From Ehretia macrophylla (lineage: Eukaryota > Streptophyta > Magnoliopsida > Boraginales > Ehretiaceae): a stretch of DNA of 64,000 nucleotides. The notes beneath the pieces are model-generated. The model did not search any database. It had not been told where the DNA came from and saw nothing but the letters and a program-made list of their open reading frames with translations. Below are positions 10,256 to 20,539 of this stretch, one piece after another (position 1 is the first letter of the stretch; each line of letters opens with the position of its first letter). The stretch covers positions 12,825,001 to 12,889,000 of the forward strand of contig CM075768.1 in NCBI GenBank assembly GCA_037974665.1, in the 5' to 3' direction. Position numbers and translations under genes: made by a program.

Positions 10256-13200
10256 ATGGCATACGATTACTATCTATAGATATCCATTTTATGTGAGAAC
10301 CAACTCAATGGGTATAATTATCCTATGTGGAAAGAGGCACTATAAACACTACTCGAGAATCGTGGTTTGAAATATGTTCTCACTCATCGATGCCCTAAGG
10401 GTGAGATATTAGAGGAGAGATGGAATAATGCTGACCTTAAGGCCAATGAATACATTCTAGCTGTCATCCCTAAATCTCTTAGGTTTTAACATGACAAAAT
10501 AGAGCATTCATCAGGTATGACCAGATCCTTGGAGATTTGGAGTTTGGTGAAGAGTTCAAAGTTGTGAGAAGATGGATCCATTAAAGCCCATGTGTTTAAG
10601 ATACTGGATGCCATAAGCTTCTGCAGGACTTTGGGTACCAGGATAAGTCTTTTGGAAAAAAATTGACCTATTGCTTGATACCTTGCCCAGTTCCTTTAAT
10701 GTATTTAAGGACCAGACCCGCTCTAGTGGGAAATGCTGGACTACTTTTTTATTGATAAGGAAGTGGGAAGGGATAAGATACCTTGAAAGAATGCAGGCAT
10801 TGAAAACAAAGAGGGTTATGATGAAGAAAGCAGGAAAAAGCCCAAAAGGGAGGTGCATCGTTTGTAGCCGTGAAGGTCATGATAAAAAAAAATATCCCGA
10901 GTACCTTGCTGATGGCAAGACAGGTACATGCTTTACTTATCTCATGGAAACAATTTTAGTGGTTGATTCTACTGACTCTTGGATAGTAGATTCTGGATCC
11001 ACTAATTATATATACAATTCAGTGTAGAGTTTTCAAGTAACGAGAAGATTAAGTAAAGGAGAATTTGCTCTGCGAGTTGGCAATGGAGCAAAGGTCTGGG
11101 CCACGACTGTTAGAAAAGTAGCCCTACAATTTAATGATAGAGTTTTAGAACTAAATAATGTTTATCATGTTCCAGAAATGCGAAAGAATCTTATTTCGGT
11201 TTCGTAGTTAACTGTTAGGGGATACTTTTTTTCTTTTCATACTGGTTTTTCTATTAGTAGAAATGAAAATTTTATATGTTTTGGTAGCATGCATGGTAAT
11301 TTGTTCTATCTCTATCATACTTTTTCCAACGTGCATAATGTAGAACCAGAATGGTCAACTTCCCTTAAAAGAAAGACCGTTTCGACTAGTGACACCTACG
11401 TTTGGGTCATATAAACCTAAACAGGATGCAAAGATTGGTCAAGGATAGGTTCTTTGACTCATTAAAACTTGAACCATGGGATCAATGTGAATCCTGCTTA
11501 AGGGGAAAAATGACCAAAAGGTCGTTTACCTCTGAGGGGCATAGGGCAAGTCAAGTGTTAAAATTAGTGCACACTGATGTGTATGGACCCATGAGCATAC
11601 CAACTTGAGGAGGTTTTGAGTATTTTGTGACCTTCACAGATGATTACTCAAGATATGGGTATATTTACCTAATGCATCGCAAATCTGAAGCCTTTGGCAA
11701 GTTTAGAGAATTTAAAGTTGAGGCGGAATTGCAATTAAGAAAACCCATAAAAGCACTTCAGTCTGATCGAGGTGGAGAATACCTCTTGAGTGAGTTCAAG
11801 GACTATCTCACACAATAGGGAATTGTGACTCAATTGACCACACCATACACCTTTCAGTTGAATGGTGTGTCTGAGAGAAGAAATCGGACCCTACTTGATA
11901 TGGTGAGGTCTATGATGAGTCATGTGACTCTGCCTATATCATTTTGGGGTTATACCTTAGAAGCAGGAGCATACATCTTGAACCATGTGCCATCTAAGTT
12001 AGTACCTAAGTCTCCTCATGAATTGTGGACTAGGCGAAAGCCCACTTTAAGGCACTTCCACATTTAGGGATGTCTAACTTATGTACTAAATAGTTTCACC
12101 TCAAAGCTAGAACCAAGGTCTGAGATGTGCTACTTCATAGGTTACCCAAAGGGAACTAGAGGTGAATTTTCTATAATCCTAATGTGCAAATGGTATTGAT
12201 AAGTACTCATGTTAGATACTTGGAGGATAATAGTGTTATCCATCAAAGGACGAGTTTGGAAGCTACATTAGAGGAAGTCATTGAGACTTTGACTCAATAA
12301 CCTGCATCTACTCCTAAGCAGAAAGTGAACAACCACTTCCCTTAAAGGCACTGGAACCTCATCGTAGTGGGAGGAAAACATCACAACCTGATTGATGGCT
12401 TGCAGAGTTTTTCGAAGCAGTCTCTGACCAGATCAATGATCCCATTAGTTACAATGAAGCAGTGTCATATATAGATTATGATAAATGGCATAAGGCAATG
12501 AAATCCGAGTTGGAGTCTATGTACTCTAACAAGGTTTGGGATCTTGTAAAAGCACCCGAAGGGGTAAAACCCATAGGGTATAAGTGGGTTTACAAAAGAA
12601 AAAGAGAAGTGGATGGGAAGGTGGAAACCTTCAAAACTAGGCTGGTGGCAAAAGATTATACTAAGAAAGAAGGGATCAATTATGAGAAAACCTTCTCACT
12701 AGTAGCCATGCTTAAATCCATAAGGATCCTCTTGGTTATCGCATGTCATTATGATTACGAGATATGACAAATGGATGTCAAGACTGCATTCCTTAACGGG
12801 AATCTTGAGGAATCCATTTACATGACCCAGTCAGATGGATTTGTTGCGACAGGCCAAGAGAACATGGTCTGTAAGCTTAAGAAGTCCATCTATGAACTTA
12901 AGCAAGCATCTAGAGCTTGAAACATACAGTTCAACGAAGCAGTCAAAGCCTTTGGTTTTGAGCAGAACATTGATGAGCCATGTGTATACAAGAAAAATGA
13001 TAGTCCTGTTGTTGTATTTCTCATCCTGTATGTAGATGACATCCTATTAATTGGCGATGACGTAGGATTGCTCGCTTCTACAAAGATTTGGCTGTCTTAT
13101 CAATTCCAAATGAAGGACTTAGGTAAAGCTAATTATGTTCTAAGGATCAAGCTACTGCGTGATCGCAGGAACAGGGTACTAGCTCTGTCCCAAGCTTCGT

Positions 13201-14016
13201 ATATTGAGAAAATATTGGCTTAAGTTTAACATGCTAAACTCCAAGAAGGGTTTAATGCCCTCTAGATATGGAATACCTCTCTCTAAGGATCAGCGCCCCA
13301 AGACTCCTGAAGAGGAAGAGAGCATGAGATGAGTTCCATATACTTCGACAGTTGGAAGTCTCATGTATGCAATATTGTGAACTAGGTCAGACATTTGCTT
13401 TGTCGTTGGCATGGTCAACAGATATCAGTCAAAACCCAGACAAAATCATTGGGTAGCAGTCAAACATATATTCAAGTATATTCAGAGAATGAAAGATTAT
13501 ATGTTAGTCTACCGAGTTGAAGATCTGACTCTGCTAACATATACAGACTCGGACCTCCAGTATGATAGGGATTCTAGGAGGTCAACTTCTGGATATGTAC
13601 TCACCCTATTAGGATGCGTAGTTTCATGGAGAAGTGTAAAGCAGAATTGCATCGCAGACTCCACCATGGAAGCTAAGTATGTGGCGGCATCGGAAACTAC
13701 AAAGGAGGCTATTTGGTTGAAAAATTTCCTATTGGAGCTCGAGGTAGTGCCTGTGGTAGAGAAGCCCATAATTATCTATTACAACAATAGTGGGGCTGTG
13801 GCACAAAGTAAGAAGCTAAGGAATCACTGGAAGGGCAAACATATTGAGAAAAAGTACCACTTGATCTATGAGTTTATTCAAAGGGGAGACATAGTGGTGG
13901 AAAAGATTGCCTCTGCAAATAACTTAGCAGATCCTTTTACTAAGACTCTTACGGAGAAAGTGTTCTTAGGGCATATTGAGTCCATGGGGGTTAGGTTATT
14001 ATGTGACTTATCTTAG
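10256..14016 (+). pseudogene. Copia A gag-pol polyprotein, decayed
   Basis: Frames with many stops and shifts cover a full gag-pol. There is a gag zinc knuckle near 10853-10900 (CIVCSREGHDKKKY, where the last ligand Cys has become Tyr). The protease motif WIVDSGS lies at about 10980. A GAG-pre-integrase block (WDQCESCLRGKMTKRSF) covers 11402-11530. The integrase core has all three catalytic residues in HTDVYGP, QSDRGGEY and NGVSERRNRT (11570-11900). Reverse transcriptase runs from 12462 to about 13240 with YVDD at about 13030. RNase H (13411-14016) includes YTDSDLQYDRDSRRSTSGY and ends with LADPFTK. Intact members copy the element's RNA in cytoplasmic particles and integrate the cDNA. Several TGG to TAG/TGA type stops make this copy inactive. 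Confidence 0.9.
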
Positions 14017-14029
14017 TGCTCTTTTGTGT

Positions 14030-14040
14030 AAGTGGGAGTC
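14030..14040 (+). other. Copia A polypurine tract
   Basis: AAGTGGGAGTC directly before the 3' LTR, in the position of the plus-strand primer. Confidence 0.7.
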
Positions 14041-17000
14041 TGTTGGGATTGGTGTACCCAAAAGACCACTAGCACTTGCCATTTCTATAATATGAATATT
14101 TGCAATAATAATAAAGTATCATCTCATTGTTATGAGCATGTTCTTCTCTCATTTATTATGTGGATGACTGTATTAGTATATGTATGAAAGGTCTTTGCTT
14201 CAAGTATTGGCTTAGGTGCGAGGTGGTTATACACAGAAGTTCTGAGTCATGGTTACTTGATAAACAGACTTACTATTTCTATGACTTAGTAGTAAAGCTG
14301 CGCATTTTACTATGGTAGAGGTCATCTAACTTTATGGTTTGGGTGTATAAGACCTGATTAGAAGGAACGTGCATTTGCAATAAGGAGTCTATACATTAAT
14401 CACTCATTTAGATTGATCCAAGACTATATCATCCTTAATCTATGCATAGTAGTACAGGTTGTTGTACTTGGTGTTACACTTGAGGGTAGCTTCCTTAGAT
14501 AAGTGGATAACTCCTGAAGAATGGTTGGATGGTTAATTCAGAGGATCTAAGGATTTTAAGATGTAGCTCAAGATGTGACACCCTGACCCATGCATATAAT
14601 TATTTTATTAATGTGCATATATTTCTATGTTTACTTTAATTATTTAATTATATTTGTTTGCATAAAATGTCATATTTTTTATTTACGTGCATCTATTTCG
14701 TTTAACGTGTATTTATGTGCATTCACGAACATTTAGGTGACTTAGAAATTGTAATAAATAAATAAATGTATTGATAAACAATAGAGTAACTAAATTAGTT
14801 AGAATTAAACTAGAATGACAAACTAGTTAATAGCATTTAGTTGAAGGGCATGTTGGTCATTTAGGCCTTTTGTCTTTTATTATTTACACATACTAAAATA
14901 CTACAACACACACAAGCACACAAAATACACACACATAATCAGACTTTACACACACACACACAAGCACACAATAGAAGCAAGGAAATGAGAGAAAAGAAAG
15001 AGAAAAATAGAAGAAAACAAGGAGGAATAAATTTTAGTTCAATTCTTGCATATCTTGGCCTAGTAGGTGAGGAATTCATACTTTGTTTGCAATTATTTTG
15101 TAAATTGATGTTTCTATAATATTAGTTGCAAAGTAGACATGTAACTCTTGAGCTTATTATTGCAAGAAAATATGATCTATGCCATGTAGTATGTTGTAGA
15201 AGCATTTTTGAACATGTTTATCAAATTTTGCAAGTTGATTATATTGTAGTGGATGCTTAGCTTTTTTGTTCAATTGTGTGTAGGCTACATGTTTGTTAAA
15301 AGTTTTAAGTGAGGAATAGAAATGCTTTGCATGCTAGTATATTGCTTGTAGTTAGTTTAGTGCTTGGAAACATCAAGTAGAACAAGAAGTGAAAATTCGG
15401 ACAGTCCACTGCCCTAGTCTTTCGAAGCTATTTTGACCTAGTAAACGTGCTCAAAACTTAACGAAATTTATATATAAGCTATATTAGGCAGTTTAGAGCA
15501 AATGTTGATTTCTAGAGATAAGACTAATTCTAACATTTTAACCCTCCGATTTAGCCATTTCCGAAATATGTCTGGGAAGATGGCTGGTGCAGGGCAGTTA
15601 TGCGCAGTTGTACGGAAATGGTTGTATCTTGAGGAAAATAGATCGGAATTGAGTTCTGTTTGGTTCTAAAATCATCTACACTCAAAGAGATACGTTTATA
15701 GATAAAGAACAGAGCATTTGGAGGGCTATAGCATAGGTAACGGAACAAATAAATTTAAGCATCTGCAAGAAATTGAAAGATATTTTAGCAAGTTCATAAT
15801 TGACATTAATGATTGTGATTGCTAGATAGTAAAATTATGGATTCTCGTTGTGTAGATGTGTATATTGGAGTTAAATGATGGTTATAAGATATTTCAATAT
15901 GATTTAATAGGTGTTATGTTAACAATGTGGTATTTTGGTGTTGATTGCTAGTTAAATGAGAATTCTAGTGTTGTAGTTGTTGTTGTGTTAGAAGTGGAAG
16001 ATAATAGATATTGCATGTTTAATGTTTGAAAGAATGCTTGTAAGAAGATTGTGGGAGCTCAAGAAGAAATTAACTAGCATGTATGTTCATAGATATACAG
16101 GATTGGAGTTTTAGTTAGTTCTTACTGTGTATATATTGGAATTTCAAGTAAATGAACTAACTACACCATGTGTACGTGTGTGTGTGTGTTCAATTGTGGC
16201 TGTCCAGTTTTTTCAGCAAAAAATGAGACAATTTCAGGCTTAAAACTGTATTAGTTGGAGAAGGATTAGGGGTTGAAATATACACCGTTATAAAACCTTA
16301 TGAGTCTAGTTTCTAATACTTTTTACGGTGCATTAATTGGAGTTTTCTAGAATAAGTTATGATCATTTTGGTGAGATGTGTCGGAACTGCCCAGTTAAGC
16401 GAGAATCTGAATTGTGTTGTTATTTTGCTATAGTGATGTTATAATTAAGTTCTAATTGGATGTATTCGATCAAGACCTTATTGTGTAGTGTTCTTGTATG
16501 ATTAATAACGTAATGGGGCTCTTATAATTATGTTGTTTTCATGAATTATAATTGAAATCTAATTGTTAGTAAAGTTAATTTAAATTGAAAGCTATTTTAT
16601 TCGACTGTGAATGAGAAATGCTAGTAGAATTGCGATGGACACCACCTTTAGAGTTGTTGTTATCAATGTGCAACTAGTGATCATTTAGAAGGGTTAAGTA
16701 AGATATGTGAAAGAATATGTTTAATACTCTTTAAATCTACATGTAAAGTTAATTGTAAGTTGATGGTTTTCTATTATATGTTAAATGTAATTAACTTAAG
16801 TTGATCTTACTAGTGATATGTTAGAATTTTAGCTTGAAATATAGTTACTTTGCTAAAATGGTATTCTAGTTATTAAATAGTTGATAGACAACTTCTCTAT
16901 TAGTTGATAAATGCATTTTTTCCCTATGTGTAAGTTGTTGAGCTATCTTCTTCATTAACTTGTAGAATATTAAAAGTATAAAGTATATGAGTTAAATATT

Positions 17001-17578
17001 CTAATTACTGTAACTTATAAGTTGATTGTATTGTATGCCAAAGTTTCAACTACGACCTTGTCTAGCTTCTCTAATGGTGTCTTCTAGTTGAAATCTCTCT
17101 TATTCTACATGGATTACTAACATTTCAGTAGAATGCTTGTTAGGGTAACTTAGTGAATATTGTACTAATTAAACCTCAGTAGAAACTAGAGTATAATTAT
17201 GCATAGCCTACTAATTGTAATGTTCCTATATTCTGTACGTTACTAGCTAAAAGTAAAATGCTAAATAAGTTAGGTTCATAGATCATGTATTAATTGAGCT
17301 ATATTGATTCTAGTTAGTTATATGGATGTTCGAATGGAATTAACATAGTTAATTGATAAAGTGTTATTCTTGTGTGAATAGATTAGGGTTGCACATTTGA
17401 GCTAAGTCAAAGAGGTTGAAGTAAACCTCAGCTATTCTCTTGCATACTTAGCCTAATCCAAGGTGAGGGAGTTTTTATCTCTTTTGTGCATCTTAACTTA
17501 TTTTATTGCTTTTAGACTATATGATTTAGTTTAATTGATAAAGTTTATATGTACAATTTACTTGTCATATCGTGATTG

Positions 17579-17601
17579 GGGACAACCTACTTTGTTGTCC
17601 C
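17579..17601 (+). promoter_or_regulatory. Conserved LTR hairpin, solo LTR version
   Basis: GGGACAAC, loop CTACTTT, GTTGTCCC: eight pairs. The same loop with a different but still paired stem occurs in LTRs A, B and C (30063-30083, 35400-35420, 40708-40728) and in D (27094-27118). Confidence 0.65.
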
Positions 17602-17670
17602 TTGTTATGTGTTGTTGTATTATCTTACTATCTCGTGGTTTTTTGTGATATCTTGTGATTCGTTATTCGG

Positions 17671-17682
17671 GGTTGCGCAACC
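17671..17682. promoter_or_regulatory. Conserved palindrome GGTTGCGCAACC
   Basis: A perfect 12-bp palindrome at the start of the GC-rich LTR box. It recurs at 35460-35471 (identical), 30123-30134 (centre GG instead of CG), 27191-27202 (centre TG) and 40768-40779 (last base changed). Confidence 0.6.
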
Positions 17683-18847
17683 TTTGCGGGCATGGTAGTG
17701 TCGAGTAACACGGGCGGCATCGGGCTTGCCGTGCTCCCTCGGCTACCATGGTTTTCCATTCCCTTTCTCACTGAGGAATACTCCCCTACCCCAGAGGCGT
17801 GGTTCACCTCGTTGGGGGCATACAGATCTACCTCAGGAGATATAGGTCGTAGGATCGGGGTACATTCGGAGTACCCCATTTGGAGGAATAAGGGGTTTGC
17901 CAGCACTTGCTTGAAGATCGTGGCTCGTGGTTCAGGATTGAAAACAAGAAGATGAACCGTATCCTTTTTAAATATGTGATACTCGATTATTAATTGTTAT
18001 TCGTTATCTTGTTACTTGAAACATAAAAATATATGTTTTACATGATACTTGCGTGTAAACTAGACTTATGTACTTCATAGTTCGTGTATTTGTGTATTAT
18101 CTAGGCCGTGTGTTTGTGTGTTATCTTGAGTCGTATACTTGCATGCTAGCGTGTTATTCAGTCTCGTATGCTTGCGTGTTATTTAGACTCGTATCCTTGT
18201 GTACTATTTAGTATGGCAATCTTGTGTGTCATCCAATTAACTACTTGTTTATATGCATAGTACGAAATGGTTTTGAAAATGTTCCATCCCTCACTGGGCA
18301 TACATGTTTTGTATGCTCATATCTCTTTCTAACACCTTCAGGTTCAACACCTTTGGAAGTTGATAAGAGGAAGCTAGAGAGTTTTCGTGGTTGGTTATGT
18401 TGGCCTTTGTAAATTGTAATTTGATTAAAATCTTTGAAATTTGACATGTAAATATTTTGGCTCTTGTTTGTACTTGATTTATTATGGGGTCTTGTAATGT
18501 AAGTTTAAGTCTCGAATGTACTAATAGTTGTAGGTGGCCTGTAATAGCATAATGAACTATTTTATCGTCTAACGGTCGTGCATGCTTGCTTGGGAAAAAT
18601 GAAGTTGATTGGCGGACTTAATAGATAAGAAAATTGAATAGATAAGATTGGAGAGGTATAATAACCAATCTCATGATCTATAAATTCTATGACTTAATAC
18701 ATGCTTGATTGTGGACTTTTGTGGGTTCCAAGATTCGAATGGTCTTGAGGAGTTGTTGTATATGGTGATAGAGGAAGTGGGGAGTTACGGACGAGGTTGA
18801 ACTTTGGTTTTGAGGTTGTAGTTGCTTGTACAGATTTTGGATTGTCC

Positions 18848-18855
18848 TATAAATA
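18848..18855 (+). promoter_or_regulatory. TATA box of the solo LTR
   Basis: TATAAATA followed by gaggagac. The related LTRs A, B and D have tctagaaacaggg-type sequence at the same place, so the box is lost or replaced there. Confidence 0.5.
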
Positions 18856-19951
18856 GAGGAGACTCTATCCGTCTTCCCTTATCTTTCTTGACCTCGAGTG
18901 TTGGATCGGGGCTCCAGTCTCGAGAGGGATCGGGGTGTTACACAAGAGGTGATAGTACACTATGTAACCTGTCTTGACTACGAGTGAGTATAGAGGGGCA
19001 TTATTGTCATTTCATCACTTAGTTGGGCGAAACACTGTTTCTATAAATACAGTATTTATCTTTGAGTACTGCTATAGTCCTATAGTGGAGTGGACTAAGT
19101 TAAAGTGATAAAATATTGCTAAGAGACTAGCGAGAATATTTTATTCATTTTTAGTGAAAGAGTAAATATGTTTTTTGGTCCCCTATCTAGCCAATTAATT
19201 CTTTAAGTAATATTTATATTGTAGTAAATAATTATGAGAAAGAGTATTTAATTTAATTGTCAATTAGATATTGAAAATAGACTTTCTATTTTTAATTATT
19301 GGCTAGAATTAAATTAAATAATTGCACAAAAAAATTAATTAGAGCATCTAGGCTGAGCTAGGACCCTGGCTTCCGTCCATAGGGAAATGTGTGGGTCCAA
19401 GGCTAAGTCAGCCTGGGATTTTCGACCAAGGAAGGAAAAAAGGAGGAGAAAAAATAGGAAATTATTTAGGATTTTTCTGTTATGGAAAGTTTGACAGAAA
19501 AGAAATCCCACATTGATTTTCCTAGAGATTTTTTCTCAGATTCCTCTTCTATAAATAGGCCTCTCCTATAGCTCTGAAAAATTGCACCAACTCTTCAAGA
19601 GTTCTCTCTTCTCTCTTTTGAGTAGGCTTCAACTTTTTGAAGAAACTCTTCTAGTTATTTCTTAATATAAATTCTAGTCCCACAACTAGAATTGCTCTGG
19701 TGGATTTGGTCATAGAAAGGAAGATCAAGAGTTGCCAGTAGAAGCTTGTAGATCCTATTAGGAGCTTGTGAAGATTTTGTTTTTCGTTTTGGCTCCAATA
19801 GGTATGTGAACATTTATATTGTTCTTTCAAGAATTAAATTGAGATTTTATTAAGTATGCATGTTTAATCATAGTAAGATCCTACATGATTGTTTCTGCCA
19901 TGTTCATGAAATTTTGAATATGAATCATGTAACCTATAATGTTTTCCTTCA

Positions 19952-20063
19952 TCAAGATGCGTGCAACATGATATACACGAAAGATTGAATACAAGTGGAC
20001 CTGATATGAGATTGGTCACACACGGATGAATGAAACTGGACCAAGGGCCCAACTCAGATACCA
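19952..20063 (-). mobile_element. TRIM-like internal region, right half with primer site
   Basis: Continuation of 6744-6906 after the Copia insertion. On the minus strand the LTR end TTTAACA (20064) is followed by TGGTATCTGAGTT (20051-20063), one change from the tRNA-Met primer site core. Confidence 0.6.
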
Positions 20064-20179
20064 TGTTAAAATAATTGAGGCTTTATCCTAAAATCAATTG
20101 GTGTTAAGTGGAGTAGCTATCTTATAAGGTGGTCTAAGAATTATGTTTTTCTGATGTGGGTTACGTATATATTTTAACG
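20064..20179 (-). repeat. TRIM-like short LTR, copy L2
   Basis: About 116 bp, similar to L1 and L3: shared ccaattggtgttaagtggag and tgatgtgggt. Its minus-strand start reads CGTTAAAATATA after the purine tract TTGAGGGGAAG. Confidence 0.65.
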
Positions 20180-20416
20180 CTTCCCCTCAAGTGTAACCCG
20201 ATGTGAAAAAAGTCACTCGTATAAGATTGAACACAAATAGACCTAATTTTTTAGAAGGGTCACACATGAACACGCATGGAGGATAACACACACTAAGAAG
20301 ATTGAACACATGTGTGATATAATTTGAGAAGGGTCACACTCGGAAGAAAATTAAATATGCATGGGACACACGCGAATGATGAATAAGAATAGACCATAGG
20401 CCTAGCTTTGATTCCA
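20180..20416 (-). mobile_element. TRIM-like internal region 2 with primer site
   Basis: Non-coding, 237 bp, with repeated gattgaacaca and gggtcacac phrases. On the minus strand it starts with TGGAATCAAAGCT (20404-20416), a degenerate tRNA-Met primer site, and ends with a purine tract next to L2. Confidence 0.6.
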
Positions 20417-20535
20417 TGTTAAGATAACTGAAGTTCTATCCTAAAACCAATTGGTGTTAAGTGGAGTAGCCCAAGAACTTATAAGGTGGTCTTAGAATTT
20501 CTGATTTTTTTATATGAGACAAGTGTTATATTCCT
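20417..20535 (-). repeat. TRIM-like short LTR, copy L3 (outer end worn)
   Basis: Matches L1 and L2 from TGTTAAGATAACTGAAG to gacaagtgttatattc. The outermost taaca is missing, where the sequence passes into the CACTA relic. Confidence 0.6.
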
Positions 20536-20539
20536 TCGT

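Larger units (their letters stand above)
14574..18942 (+). mobile_element. Solo LTR (4369 bp), Gypsy-type TGTGACACC...GTGTTACA
   Basis: Begins TGTGACACCCTGACCC and ends ATCGGGGTGTTACA, flanked by a perfect CAAGA duplication (14569-14573, 18943-18947). No primer site or coding region lies inside, so the element was reduced to one LTR by LTR-LTR recombination. A TATA box lies at 18848-18855, about 90 bp before the end. The GC-rich box at 17570-17960 is shared with LTRs A, B and C at 28327-41705 and contains paired hairpins. Termini and length fit the Tekay/Del-like Gypsy type; the lineage is inference. Confidence 0.9.
6907..19951 (+). mobile_element. Ty1/Copia LTR retrotransposon (Copia A) with a nested solo LTR
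   Basis: 5' LTR 6907-8728 (TGTTGGGATTGG to TTTTCCTTCA), primer site 8730-8742, decayed gag-pol, purine tract, and a 3' LTR beginning at 14041 and ending at 19951. Flanking 5-mers TGAAG (6902-6906) and TCAAG (19952-19956) differ at one base and are the probable target duplication. The 3' LTR is interrupted by a 4369-bp solo LTR (14574-18942). Without that insert the element would be about 8.7 kb. Integrase precedes reverse transcriptase, as in Copia. The long LTRs suggest the Tork/Angela group, which is inference. Confidence 0.92.
14041..19951 (+). repeat. Copia A 3' LTR, interrupted by a solo LTR and carrying a 258-bp deletion
   Basis: LTR sequence occupies 14041-14573 and 18943-19951. Relative to the 5' LTR it lacks the equivalent of 7192-7449, a 258-bp loss bounded in the 5' copy by two AGGTCAT repeats (7185-7191, 7443-7449). 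The inserted solo LTR lies at 14574-18942. Confidence 0.9.

Noticed and set aside
17692-17955. Conserved LTR frame (also 29985-30341, 35322-35702, 40630-41010) as a possible small protein
   Set aside because: The solo LTR has an extra G that breaks the frame, start codons are not shared, and the conservation is better explained by paired structures.
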